Below are positions 19,145 to 28,036 of a stretch of DNA of 64,000 nt, in pieces (position 1 is the stretch's first letter; each line of letters opens with the position of its first letter). Source of the stretch: Shimia aestuarii (lineage in GTDB: Bacteria; Pseudomonadota; Alphaproteobacteria; Rhodobacterales; Rhodobacteraceae); NCBI RefSeq assembly GCF_022814865.1, contig NZ_JAKVRD010000009.1:62001-126000 (forward strand), given 5' to 3'. The position numbers and the translations under genes were made by a program. The notes beneath the pieces were generated by a model. It did no database searches, was not told the DNA's origin, and worked only from the letters and a program-made list of their open reading frames with translations.

Positions 19145-20329
19145 ATGACGGGTTTTGGGCGCCTCTTCACAGCCGGGTTCCGTATCTTCTTTCTCGCGGC
19201 AGGGATCTTCGCGGTTCTTAGCATGATCGTCTGGGAGGGATGGCTTGCCATCCATGCGGCGGGCGGCATGGTCAGCGAGATGCCTTTCTTCATGGCACCG
19301 CATCTATGGCACGCGCATGAGATGGTCTTTGGCTACGGCGGAGCGGTTGTGGCGGGTTTCCTTCTGACGGCGGCGCCGAACTGGACCGGGGCCAAGCTCG
19401 GGTCAGTGCCATTCTTCGCGACCCTGTCGGCGTTTTGGCTCGGTGGTCGGCTGGTCGTGTTCTGGTCGGGTGCCTTGCCTGAGTGGCTTGTTGCTCTTTG
19501 CGATCTAGCGTTCCTGCCTGTCCTTGCCATCCGTATTCTGCAATTGCTGCTCAAACGTCCCAAGCCACAGCAGCTTATCCTTTTCCTCGTGATCCTCTTC
19601 TTCTGGAGTGGCAATCTGATGATGCATCTCGAATGGGGCGGCGTGATCGACGATGGTGCCTGGATCGGAGTGCGGATCGGGCTTGTGTCCCTGTCGGGGC
19701 TGATCCTGATCCTCGGTGGACGCGTGACGCCAGCCTTTACCCGCAACGCGATGCTGCGTAGCGGGCGGGAGCAGGGCCTTCCGGGCGAACCTGACTGGCT
19801 CGCGCGCGTGGCGACGGTTGCGGCGCTCCTTTCGCCGGCGGGGCTCTTGCTCGGAGTGCCGGAGGAGATCTGGGCATCCGTTCTGATCGTGGCGGGCGGG
19901 CTGGGGCTTGCAAGGCTGACCGGCTGGCAGGGGCGCTGGGCGCTACGCGAGCCGATCCTGTGGGCGCTCCACCTGTCCTATTTCATGAACGCACTTGGTC
20001 TCATTCTTTTCGGTCTGGCGACGCTTGGAGCCGGGTCGGAAGTCGCCGCACTGCATGTCCTGGCGATCGGTGGCATTGGCGGGATGACCCTTTCGGTCAT
20101 GACACGGGCGGCGCTTGGGCATACAGGTCGCGCGCTCAAGGTGCGCAGCGAAGTGGTCTTGGCCTATGCACTATTACCGCTTGCCGCATTGGCGCGGTTT
20201 GTCGGATCGGCCCTTCCCGAGTTCTACTATGCAGGGGTCCTGACCTCCGGCGGGCTTTGGATCCTGGCATTCACACTCTTCAGCGTGAGCTACCTGCCGG
20301 TCCTGCTCGGGCCGCGGCTCGACCGTTGA
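19145..20329 (+). CDS. nnrS: NnrS-family haem-copper membrane protein
   Basis: A 394-aa polytopic protein of the NnrS family. It has the conserved APHLWHAHEMVFGYGGAVVAGFLLTAAPNWTG segment near the N-terminus (shortened: HLWHAHEM and LLTAAPNW), further His residues (LHVLAIGGIGG) and about 12 hydrophobic helices. NnrS binds haem and copper and protects cells from NO stress. The ATG at 19145 follows AGGAGAAAG. Its FNR/Dnr box is 70 bp upstream. The following nirX starts 12 bp after it, so they are probably co-transcribed. Confidence 0.93.
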   Translation: MTGFGRLFTAGFRIFFLAAGIFAVLSMIVWEGWLAIHAAGGMVSEMPFFMAPHLWHAHEMVFGYGGAVVAGFLLTAAPNWTGAKLGSVPFFATLSAFWLGGRLVVFWSGALPEWLVALCDLAFLPVLAIRILQLLLKRPKPQQLILFLVILFFWSGNLMMHLEWGGVIDDGAWIGVRIGLVSLSGLILILGGRVTPAFTRNAMLRSGREQGLPGEPDWLARVATVAALLSPAGLLLGVPEEIWASVLIVAGGLGLARLTGWQGRWALREPILWALHLSYFMNALGLILFGLATLGAGSEVAALHVLAIGGIGGMTLSVMTRAALGHTGRALKVRSEVVLAYALLPLAALARFVGSALPEFYYAGVLTSGGLWILAFTLFSVSYLPVLLGPRLDR

Positions 20330-20341
20330 TAGGAGGCGTTC

Positions 20342-21235
20342 TTGAAGGTTTCGCGTCGGCTTTTCCTTGGCCTATCTGCCAGTGCCCTCGCGGCGCCATG
20401 GGGTGTTCGCGCGTCTGCGGAAAGTCACGTGGCGCGTTGGCGCGGGCGCGCATTCGGAGCGGATCTTTGGATCGAGGTCGTGGACATGCCTGCCGCGCAG
20501 AGGCGCAGGCTGTGGAAAGATGTGAAGCGTGAGATCGGCCGCATTGCGACGCAGGTCTCGCTCTATCAACCTTCAGAATTGCGACGGCTCAACGAGACCG
20601 GGATCCTCCGGAATCCCACGCCTGACATGCTTGAGCTTTTCGAGTGGACCGATCGTTTGCATCGCGCGACAAATGGGGTCTTTGATCCGACAGTTCAGGT
20701 GCTTTGGCAGGCCTATGAGGCGGGGGGCGATGTCGTGGCGGCACGGGAGAAGACCGGCTGGCACAAAGTGGCATTCTCAAGAGAGCGCATCCGGTTGCGT
20801 CCGGGTATGAGCCTCACCTTCAATGGCATTGCACAAGGATATGCCGCGGATCGCATCGCGACACTGCTGCAATCCTCGGGGATTGAAGATGCCTTTGTCG
20901 ATATGGGCGAGATCCATGCGCTTGGGTGCGCTGCGGATGGCAGGCTCTGGGAGGTTGGAATCGCGCGGGCGAACGGGGCCTTGGTCGCCACGCTGCCCTT
21001 GAGCAATCGGGGCCTCGCGACGTCCTCGCCGGGGGCTACGCGGGTCGGCAGGCAGAAGGCGTATCACATCATGCATCCGCAGGGCCGGCACCCGAAATGG
21101 GACACCGTTGCCGTATCCGCCCGCGAGGCGGTGCTGGCGGATGGGCTCGCAACGGCGTTCTGCCTGATGGACCGGGAGGAGATTGCCGCCTGCCTGTCCC
21201 GTTTGAATGATGTGCAAATCGCTTTCCTCGACTGA
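20342..21235 (+). CDS. nirX: NirX/NosX-type FAD:protein FMN transferase (ApbE family)
   Basis: A 297-aa ApbE-family protein with an RR-containing export signal (KVSRRLFLGLSASALAAPWG, Tat-like). Family motifs include the FDPTVQ segment, LTFNGIAQGYAADRI, the DMGEIHALG stretch and the C-terminal VLADGLATAF. It attaches FMN to a Thr of periplasmic RnfG/NosR/NirI domains, here most likely NirI. It starts with TTG at 20342 preceded by TAGGAGG. It lies between nnrS and norC, and the neighbouring NirI makes NirX the better name than NosX. Confidence 0.9.
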   Translation: MKVSRRLFLGLSASALAAPWGVRASAESHVARWRGRAFGADLWIEVVDMPAAQRRRLWKDVKREIGRIATQVSLYQPSELRRLNETGILRNPTPDMLELFEWTDRLHRATNGVFDPTVQVLWQAYEAGGDVVAAREKTGWHKVAFSRERIRLRPGMSLTFNGIAQGYAADRIATLLQSSGIEDAFVDMGEIHALGCAADGRLWEVGIARANGALVATLPLSNRGLATSSPGATRVGRQKAYHIMHPQGRHPKWDTVAVSAREAVLADGLATAFCLMDREEIAACLSRLNDVQIAFLD

Positions 21236-21257
21236 GCGCTGCTATTCCGCTCTGCAA

Positions 21258-21271
21258 TTGACTTTCGTTAA
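21258..21271. promoter_or_regulatory. FNR/Dnr box upstream of norC
   Basis: TTGAC-TTTC-GTTAA, 67 bp before norC, followed by AAGGAG. It is almost identical to the nnrS site. Confidence 0.84.
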
Positions 21272-21337
21272 GGAGCGACTCGGGGCGGAAAGACAGGTTC
21301 GGGCCAGTCAACAACTGCCAAGGGAAGGACACTCGCA

Positions 21338-21790
21338 ATGCGCGAAGTCATGACCAAGAGCATGGCCCGCAATATCTTTTATGGCGGTTCCCTGTTCTTT
21401 ATACTCATATTCATCGGGCTATCCGCCCATTCACACCGCTACATCGTCACGACCTCGACGAACAAGGCGACGCTGACCGAGAGCGTCGCGGCGGGGAAAC
21501 ACATCTGGGAAAAACACGCCTGTATCAATTGCCACACGCTTCTCGGGGAAGGGGCCTATTTCGCGCCGGAGCTTGCCAATGTCATGACGCGTTGGGGGGT
21601 CGAGGATGATCCCGAAGGCGCGTTCGACATGCTCAAGGGCTGGATGGATGCGATGCCGACCGGCATCGAGGGGCGCCGCCAGATGCCCAACTTCAACCTA
21701 ACGGACGAGGAATACCGCGAATTGGCGGACTTCCTGCTCTGGACGAACACGATCCGTGCGCAGGACTGGCCCCCGAATGATGCGGGTTGA
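21338..21790 (+). CDS. norC: NorC, cytochrome c subunit of NO reductase
   Basis: A 150-aa membrane-anchored cytochrome c. It has one N-terminal helix (NIFYGGSLFFILIFIGLSA), CINCH with the LLGEGAYFAPEL continuation, and a Met ligand in RRQMPNF. It passes electrons to NorB in the cNOR complex that reduces NO to N2O. The gene starts the norCBQDEF operon, 12 bp ahead of norB. Confidence 0.97.
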   Translation: MREVMTKSMARNIFYGGSLFFILIFIGLSAHSHRYIVTTSTNKATLTESVAAGKHIWEKHACINCHTLLGEGAYFAPELANVMTRWGVEDDPEGAFDMLKGWMDAMPTGIEGRRQMPNFNLTDEEYRELADFLLWTNTIRAQDWPPNDAG

Positions 21791-21802
21791 GGAGAAACGA
21801 CA

Positions 21803-23176
21803 ATGAAATATCAAACACAGAAAATCGCCTATGCGTATTTCCTGGTCGCGATGATCCTCTTCGCGGTTCAGGTGTCCATCGGCCTCGTCATGGGGTGGAT
21901 CTATGTGGACGGGAACTTCCTGTCCGAGATCCTGCCGTTCAATATCGCGCGCATGCTGCATACCAACAGCCTTGTCGTCTGGTTGCTTCTCGGCTTCTTC
22001 GGCGCGGCCTATTACCTTGTGCCGGAAGAAAGCGAGCGCGAGATTCACTCGCCGAAACTGGCCTATCTTCAGCTCGGCATTCTCGTTCTCGGCACCGCCG
22101 GTGTTGTTGTGACCTATCTCTTCAATCTATTTGACGGGAATTTCCTTCTCGGCAACGAGGGGCGCGAGTTCATCGAACAGCCGCGCTGGGTCAAGGCGGG
22201 GATCGTCGTTGCGGCGCTGATCTTCCTCTACAACATCTCGATGACGGTGCTCAAAGGCAAGAAAACCGCGATCACCAACATCCTGCTTCTGGGGCTTTGG
22301 CTCTTGTCGCTGTTGTTCCTGTTTTCCTTCTATAACCCGGCGAACCTTGCGCTCGACAAGCAATACTGGTGGTACATCGTGCATCTCTGGGTCGAGGCGA
22401 CCTGGGAGTTGGTGATGGCCTCGATCCTCGCCTTCCTGATGCTCAAGTTGACCGGGGTTGACCGTGAGGTCATCGAGAAATGGCTTTATGTCATCGTTGC
22501 CACGGCGCTCTTCTCGGGCATCCTCGGCACCGGCCACCACTATTACTGGATCGGTACACCCGGTTACTGGCAGTGGATCGGGTCGATCTTCTCGACGCTC
22601 GAAGTCATCCCGTTCTTCGGCATGATGGCATTCGCCTTCATCATGGTCTGGAAAGGGCGTCGGGACCACCCGAACAAGGCAGCCCTTTTGTGGTCGCTCG
22701 GTTGCGCGACGCTGGCTTTCTTTGGCGCAGGCGTCTGGGGCTTCCTGCATACGCTGCACGGCGTGAACTTCTACACCCACGGCACACAGATTACGGCTGC
22801 GCATGGCCACCTTGCATTCTTCGGTGCCTATGTGGCCCTGAACCTCGCCATCATCAGCTATGCGCTTCCGGTGCTAAAAGGGCGTGATCCCTATAACCAG
22901 GTGCTCAACATGGCGTCCTTCTGGCTCATGTCGGGCGGTATGGTCTTCATGACCTTCACCCTGACCTTTGCCGGTACTGTTCAGACGCATCTGCAACGCG
23001 TCAATGGCGAGTACTACATGGACGTGCAGGACCAGCTTTGGATCTTCTACGTGATGCGTTTCGGATCCGGTGTCGCGGTCGTGATTGGTGCCGCATTGTT
23101 CATTTATGCCATGCTGGCCAGCCGAAAAGCCGAGATCATCGCGCCCGGCAAACCGGCAAGCACCCCAGCGGAGTGA
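21803..23176 (+). CDS. norB: NorB, catalytic subunit of NO reductase
   Basis: A 457-aa haem-copper oxidase-superfamily protein with 12 expected helices. The conserved HTNSLVVWLLLGFFGAAYY start of the core (with the low-spin haem His), the WVEATWELVMASI segment (with the Glu residues typical of NOR), GTGHHYYWIG (two metal-ligand His) and HGHLAFFGAYV (haem ligands) are all present. It reduces NO to N2O at a haem b3-FeB centre. Its stop overlaps the norQ start by 1 bp. Confidence 0.98.
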   Translation: MKYQTQKIAYAYFLVAMILFAVQVSIGLVMGWIYVDGNFLSEILPFNIARMLHTNSLVVWLLLGFFGAAYYLVPEESEREIHSPKLAYLQLGILVLGTAGVVVTYLFNLFDGNFLLGNEGREFIEQPRWVKAGIVVAALIFLYNISMTVLKGKKTAITNILLLGLWLLSLLFLFSFYNPANLALDKQYWWYIVHLWVEATWELVMASILAFLMLKLTGVDREVIEKWLYVIVATALFSGILGTGHHYYWIGTPGYWQWIGSIFSTLEVIPFFGMMAFAFIMVWKGRRDHPNKAALLWSLGCATLAFFGAGVWGFLHTLHGVNFYTHGTQITAAHGHLAFFGAYVALNLAIISYALPVLKGRDPYNQVLNMASFWLMSGGMVFMTFTLTFAGTVQTHLQRVNGEYYMDVQDQLWIFYVMRFGSGVAVVIGAALFIYAMLASRKAEIIAPGKPASTPAE

Positions 23177-23997
23177 TGGATATGGACGGATCATTCAACA
23201 AACAAGCGGAGGGGGCGGCGCATGGCGCCCCCTTCTACCAGCCGCAGGCCGACGAATGCGCGGTCTTCGAGGTCGCCTACGAGAACAGGCTTCCGCTCTT
23301 GCTCAAGGGGCCGACCGGATGCGGCAAGACGCGTTTCGTTGCGCATATGGCCGCTAGGCTTGGTCGCCCGCTCTATACGGTTGCCTGCCATGACGACCTG
23401 TCCGCGGCGGATCTGATCGGGCGCTACCTACTCAAGGGGGGAGATACAGTCTGGGTCGACGGACCGCTGACCCGCGCTGTGCGTGAGGGAGCGATCTGTT
23501 ACCTCGACGAGGTCGTCGAGGCGCGCAAAGACGTCACGGTTGTCCTGCACCCGCTGACGGATGATCGCCGCATCCTGCCCATCGACCGCACCGGTGAGGA
23601 GCTCGAGGCGGGGGACGGATTCATGCTCGTGGCGTCTTACAACCCGGGATACCAGAATATCCTCAAGACTCTGAAGCCATCGACGCGCCAGCGTTTTGTG
23701 TCGGTCGAATTCGATTTCCCGGCACCGGCCCACGAGACTGCGGTGGTGGCGCGCGAATCCGGCTTGTCGGAGGACCGTGTTGCGCCGCTCGTGCGTCTTG
23801 CAGGCAAGTTGCGCGACCTGACGGGGCAAGACCTCGAAGAGGGGGTGTCGACACGCCTCGTCATCTATGCCGCCACACTGATCCGGCAGGGTATGCCCGT
23901 CGAACGCGCCATCAACGTCGCGATGATCGAACCGCTCAGCGATGACCGGGACGTGAAACGTGGGCTCCTCGATCTTGTCACCGCGATCTTTGGGTGA
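23176..23997 (+). CDS. norQ: NorQ, MoxR-type AAA+ ATPase
   Basis: A 273-aa AAA+ protein with Walker A GPTGCGKT (about residues 47-54), Walker B-type CYLDEV and sensor region VASYNPGYQ. NorQ with NorD matures NorCB, probably for insertion of the non-haem iron. The ATG at 23176 overlaps the norB stop (TGATG); a second ATG two codons on is also possible. Its end overlaps norD by 4 bp (GTGA). Confidence 0.95.
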   Translation: MDMDGSFNKQAEGAAHGAPFYQPQADECAVFEVAYENRLPLLLKGPTGCGKTRFVAHMAARLGRPLYTVACHDDLSAADLIGRYLLKGGDTVWVDGPLTRAVREGAICYLDEVVEARKDVTVVLHPLTDDRRILPIDRTGEELEAGDGFMLVASYNPGYQNILKTLKPSTRQRFVSVEFDFPAPAHETAVVARESGLSEDRVAPLVRLAGKLRDLTGQDLEEGVSTRLVIYAATLIRQGMPVERAINVAMIEPLSDDRDVKRGLLDLVTAIFG

Positions 23998-25967
23998 GGC
24001 ACGTGGGACACGAGATCGAAATCGAACCGTGGGAACCCGAGGAAACTGTCGGGAAACTTTGGCATCGATATGCCAGCCGTCTGGACGCACCTGATGTCCA
24101 CGACGGAGCCCGGGTCGGCCTTTCCGAGGTCGGCGGACGGCTGGCGATCTTATTCAGGGGACTTGGCGGCGATCCCGCCGTCGAGATCAAAGCCGTCGCA
24201 GATGAGGTGAGCCAGCACCGGCTCTCTTTGCGCCGACGGCTCGGGACATGGGCCGAAGCCGTGCCGCAGACAAGCTTTGACGGAGCGGCTCTGCGCCTGC
24301 CAGAGAGCCTGGCGGTTTTTCCTGCGCGCGAGGCGAATGCCGCGCTCTACGTTTGGCTTGTGGCGATCGTGTCGCAGGCGCCTGTGGCCGAAGACTTGCC
24401 AGATGACCCGTTGCAGGCCGATCTCAAAGCGCTTTGGCGCGTCATGAAGATGGTCGAAGCCGCCCTAGAGGCCGCGCCCGGTTTCAAGGGCCTTTACAAT
24501 GATCTCTGTGCGGCGAGCCTGGCCTTGCGCCAGACACCGGCGCTCCCCCTCTGGGAGAACGCGGTCGAGGCGGTGATCCGCCGGATGCTTGGCGACGTGC
24601 GCGCGCTTGATGATCGCGAACAGGTGCTTTTTGAGGCGATCAGGACCGGAAAGACCGAGTATTTCACCGCCCCCCGCGGCTACCGCCCGTTTCGACCGGT
24701 GGCCCTTTGGCCGGTTCTGCGTGAAATGGGGCGCTCCGAGGCGACGGCTGTCGAGACCTGCGAGACGGAAGGCACGCCGGAAGAGGGCGACGGCACCACG
24801 GCCAAACGCGCCAAGCGCCGCAAGGCCGACCAGATCGAGCGCAATGACAGCTTCATCCTGCACAAGTTTGAAGCGATCCTGAGCTTTGCCGAGTTTGTCA
24901 ATCTCAACCGCAGGATCGAGGAAGACGACAATGACGACGCCAAGAAGGCCGCAGATGACCAGGATGAGATCGGTCTCGGGCAGATGAGCCGCGCCCCGGC
25001 GACCAAGCTCAAGCTGCACCTCGACCTCGCGCCTGAGGATGTTGACCGTGAAACCCTCTCGGACACACATACCTACCCGGAATGGGATGTGAGGAAAGGG
25101 CGCTACATGCCGAACCATACGCGCGTCCTTGTCCGGCGGGCCGAGGCCGGGGTCGATGTCCCGGCCTTTCGCAGCGATCCGCACGCTGTTGCGCGTATCC
25201 ATGCCGTCAGGCGGCGGTTTGAGGCTTTGCGGCCCGGCCGCATCTCGACGGTCGGACACCCGGATGGTGACGAGTTAGATATGGAGCGCGCGGTGCGCTC
25301 GCGGGTTGACCTTTTGGCGAGCGGTGAGGGATCAGACCGGGTTTGGCGGCAGACCCGCAACGAGGCGCGCGACCTTGCCATTTCGCTCTTACTCGATGTG
25401 TCGCGTTCGACCGAAGCGGCGATCCCGGGACACGGGCATGGGGGACGGTCCGTGATCGACGTGGAGCGCGAGGCGCTTGCCGCTTTTGCTTGGGGGATCG
25501 AGGCTTGTGGCGACGATTGTGAGATCAATGCCTTCTCGTCGCTGAAACGCCAGCGCGTGTTTCTGCAACAGGTCAAGGCGCTCCATGAGCCGATGTCGGC
25601 CGATGTCGAAGCGCGGATCGGCGCGCTGACGCCGGGGTTCTATACCCGTTTGGGGGCCGCGATACGCCATAGTTCCGCCGAGTTGTCCCGGCAGGCGCGG
25701 CGGCGGCGCTTATTGCTCATCATCACCGATGGCAAGCCAAACGATCTTGACCACTATGAAGGGCGTCACGGCATCGAAGACAGCCGCATGGCTGTTCAGG
25801 AGGCGAGACGCGCGGGACATGCGGTGTTCGGGGTGACCGTGGATCGCAATGGCAAATCTTGGTTTCCGCGGATTTTTGGGCGGGGCGGTTTTGCACTTGT
25901 TCCCAACCCTGACAAGCTTGTCGAGGCGTTGCCGAAAATCTATAGCGAGATCGTGGGGCGCGGATGA
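23994..25967 (+). CDS. norD: NorD, von Willebrand A-domain maturation protein
   Basis: A 657-aa protein with a C-terminal vWA domain (about residues 460-650) carrying the MIDAS-like LLDVSRSTE and a later TDGKPND. The middle part is acidic and charged (EEDDNDDAKKAADDQDE). It works with NorQ in activating NO reductase. It starts with GTG at 23994 overlapping the norQ stop, which is the coupling expected for this pair, and its own stop overlaps norE. Confidence 0.93.
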   Translation: MRHVGHEIEIEPWEPEETVGKLWHRYASRLDAPDVHDGARVGLSEVGGRLAILFRGLGGDPAVEIKAVADEVSQHRLSLRRRLGTWAEAVPQTSFDGAALRLPESLAVFPAREANAALYVWLVAIVSQAPVAEDLPDDPLQADLKALWRVMKMVEAALEAAPGFKGLYNDLCAASLALRQTPALPLWENAVEAVIRRMLGDVRALDDREQVLFEAIRTGKTEYFTAPRGYRPFRPVALWPVLREMGRSEATAVETCETEGTPEEGDGTTAKRAKRRKADQIERNDSFILHKFEAILSFAEFVNLNRRIEEDDNDDAKKAADDQDEIGLGQMSRAPATKLKLHLDLAPEDVDRETLSDTHTYPEWDVRKGRYMPNHTRVLVRRAEAGVDVPAFRSDPHAVARIHAVRRRFEALRPGRISTVGHPDGDELDMERAVRSRVDLLASGEGSDRVWRQTRNEARDLAISLLLDVSRSTEAAIPGHGHGGRSVIDVEREALAAFAWGIEACGDDCEINAFSSLKRQRVFLQQVKALHEPMSADVEARIGALTPGFYTRLGAAIRHSSAELSRQARRRRLLLIITDGKPNDLDHYEGRHGIEDSRMAVQEARRAGHAVFGVTVDRNGKSWFPRIFGRGGFALVPNPDKLVEALPKIYSEIVGRG

Positions 25968-26530
25968 GCGAGACTGCCACGCAAGAGACGGGAAGCGGGC
26001 TAGATGCCCTCCCGGGCGATTTGATGATGTGGGTTCTCATCATCTCCGAGCTCTTGGTCTTTGGGGCGGGGTTGCTCGCGTTTCTTGGTGTCCGGCTGAC
26101 TGACCCGGTCGGTTTCATGGAGGCCCAAGCCCACCTGCACCGAACAGGGGCAGGGGTGAATACGGTCGTTCTGGTAACTTCGGGCTGGCTTGCGGCGCTT
26201 GCTGTCAAGGCCGTCGAGAGAGGCAACGTCTTGCGCACGCGGTTCTACCTTGTCGCGGCCGCCCTTTTGGGGGTGGCGTTCTTGTGGATCAAGGGGGTGG
26301 AATACGCTGCCAAGGAGGCGGCTGGGATCACTTTCGAGACCCATCCTTTCTTTACCTTCTACTACCTCCTGACCGGATTTCATGCGGTTCATGTCGTGGC
26401 CGGGATCGTGATCCTTGGTCTCGTCGGATGGAAGGCAACGCCTCGCAATGTCGAAACGGGGACGGCGTTCTGGCACATGGTGGACCTGGTCTGGGTCCTC
26501 TTGTTTCCCATCATGTATCTCTTGGGGTGA
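25964..26530 (+). CDS. norE: NorE, cytochrome oxidase subunit III-like membrane protein
   Basis: A 188-aa protein of the oxidase subunit III family with five hydrophobic helices. Typical segments are the GDLMMWVLIISELLVFGAGL start, FYYLLTGFHAVHVVAGI and FWHMVDLVWVLLFP. NorE is an accessory protein that improves NO reductase activity but is not part of the catalytic core. The ATG overlaps the norD stop (ATGA). Confidence 0.93.
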   Translation: MSETATQETGSGLDALPGDLMMWVLIISELLVFGAGLLAFLGVRLTDPVGFMEAQAHLHRTGAGVNTVVLVTSGWLAALAVKAVERGNVLRTRFYLVAAALLGVAFLWIKGVEYAAKEAAGITFETHPFFTFYYLLTGFHAVHVVAGIVILGLVGWKATPRNVETGTAFWHMVDLVWVLLFPIMYLLG

Positions 26531-26534
26531 AGCG

Positions 26535-26780
26535 ATGAGTGCGACTGCTGCCTGGGGTCTTTTGATTGCCTTCTCGATGCTCTCTACGCTGATCGCTTGG
26601 AGCGACGCAAACGGACCCGCGGTTGCGCTTGCAATCCTCGTGCTGGCCTGGGGCAAGGCGCAGGCGATCCTTCGGGTTTATCTCGGCTTGTCCCGGGCAC
26701 CGGGCTGGCTGCGTGGATTCGCGCTTTTTCTTGGTTTATTCATGGTTTTTGCGATGGGTTTGGCCGTTGCGGGCGGTTGA
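26535..26780 (+). CDS. norF: NorF-like small membrane protein
   Basis: An 81-aa protein with two or three hydrophobic helices. The composition (ILVLAWGKAQAILRVYLGLSRAPGWL) resembles NorF and oxidase subunit IV-like proteins. It begins 4 bp after norE and precedes nnrU by 12 bp. The assignment rests on size, topology and position in norCBQDEF order. Confidence 0.8.
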   Translation: MSATAAWGLLIAFSMLSTLIAWSDANGPAVALAILVLAWGKAQAILRVYLGLSRAPGWLRGFALFLGLFMVFAMGLAVAGG

Positions 26781-26792
26781 GGAGTATAGGGC

Positions 26793-27476
26793 ATGGGGTG
26801 GATCGAGTTCGGGGTTTCGATGGTGATCTTCATGGCGTCGCATCGGATACCCGCGGCCTTTGGGGTCAAGCGGGCCCTTGTGAGCGCGCTTGGGGCGAAG
26901 GGCTACATGCTTGCGTTTAGCCTTTTTTCCACTGCTCTTTTGGTCTGGGTGATTTCGGCGGCGGGCCGTGCGCCTGTGGTGGCGCTTTGGGATCAGACCA
27001 GCATGGCGCGTTGGGCCGTGAACCTTGTCATGCCCGTCTCGATCTTGCTTGTCGTTTTTGGCACGGCGGCTGCGAACCCTTTCGCGTTCGAGGGGCGCCG
27101 AGCGGGATTTGATCCGGTCAGGCCCGGCATCGTCGGGGTGACGCGCCAACCGCTTCTTTGGGCGCTGCTTCTTTGGTCGGGGGCGCATATCTGGGCCAAT
27201 GGCGACTTGGCGCATGTGCTCCTGTTCGGCGTGTTCGCGTTTTTCTCCGTCGTCGGGATGCGTCTGGTGGAGCGGCGCAGGCGGCAGGACATGGGAGAAC
27301 CCGCATGGGCAGAGCTTGCTGCGCGGACGAGCGTGTTGCCCCTAGCAGCGCTTCTTTCGGGGCGTTGGAAGCCACGCAGCGGCCCGTCCTTGGCGCGGCT
27401 TGTGCTGGCTTGTCTCATATGGATCACGGCCTGGCACGCACATGTGCCGGTCATCGGTGTCTATCCCGGACCCTGA
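26793..27476 (+). CDS. nnrU: NnrU-family membrane protein
   Basis: A 227-aa polytopic protein of the NnrU family, distantly related to isoprenylcysteine methyltransferases. Features are the FMASHRIPA start, TAAANPFAF and the GIVGVTRQPLLWALLLWSGAHIWANGD region (shortened: VTRQPLLWAL, GAHIWANGD). NnrU is linked to nitric oxide metabolism, with an unknown biochemical role. It is the last gene of the nor run and overlaps the convergent DUF4202 gene by 16 bp. Confidence 0.9.
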   Translation: MGWIEFGVSMVIFMASHRIPAAFGVKRALVSALGAKGYMLAFSLFSTALLVWVISAAGRAPVVALWDQTSMARWAVNLVMPVSILLVVFGTAAANPFAFEGRRAGFDPVRPGIVGVTRQPLLWALLLWSGAHIWANGDLAHVLLFGVFAFFSVVGMRLVERRRRQDMGEPAWAELAARTSVLPLAALLSGRWKPRSGPSLARLVLACLIWITAWHAHVPVIGVYPGP

Positions 27477-28036
27477 TCTCGGAATGCCTTGGCGAACTGC
27501 TCTGGAAGATCGAATTCCCTGAGGACCCGCGCGCGCGCCTCGGCGGACATCTTGCGCGCGGTGCGCATCACGATCTTGTCGAGCGCTTCTGCGGATTGTG
27601 TGTCAGCGAACGGGGCAAAGTACCATGTCAGGAACACGAAACAGGCGATGTCTTCTAGGGCCTGCACTTCGGGATCGCGTTTCAGCCGTTCTTTGCGTAG
27701 CATTGCGGCCACGCGCGCTGCATCGTCTTCCGAGTAGTCCGCCTCTCGCATGATCCCGGCAATGCGCTCACCATGCCGACGGCCTTGTTCCTTGCGCCAT
27801 TCCAAATAGCCGATCCGTCCGAGCGGGTAGTCACTGCGCGGCAGCAGCCAGCGCTCAACATGCTGTCCACGTGCCGCGATCTGTAGATGTTCAGAAGCTT
27901 CGGGGAACAGGCGTTTAGCCTCGGCGCTCATGCGGTGCCCATAGAGACGTTCCGCAGGCTCACCGTTTTCGCGTTTCGGGTCTTGCGAATTGGCCGCATC
28001 AATCAAGCGCAGCGCAGTTTCGAGGCGGGCGCTCAT
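27461..28036 (-). CDS. DUF4202-family protein coupled to dnr
   Basis: A 191-aa soluble protein resembling the DUF4202 family (N-terminal ALRLIDAANSQDPKRENG; ERWLLPRSDYPLGRIGYLEWRKEQ; RMREADYSEDDAARV-like helix). No function is known to me. The ATG at 28036 overlaps the stop of the upstream regulator (ATGA), implying translation coupled to it; an ATG at 28048 would also work. Its 3' end overlaps nnrU. Pairing with a Crp/Fnr regulator in a denitrification island suggests a role in that regulon, but this is inference. Confidence 0.85.
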   Translation of the reverse strand: MSARLETALRLIDAANSQDPKRENGEPAERLYGHRMSAEAKRLFPEASEHLQIAARGQHVERWLLPRSDYPLGRIGYLEWRKEQGRRHGERIAGIMREADYSEDDAARVAAMLRKERLKRDPEVQALEDIACFVFLTWYFAPFADTQSAEALDKIVMRTARKMSAEARARVLREFDLPEQFAKAFRDQGPG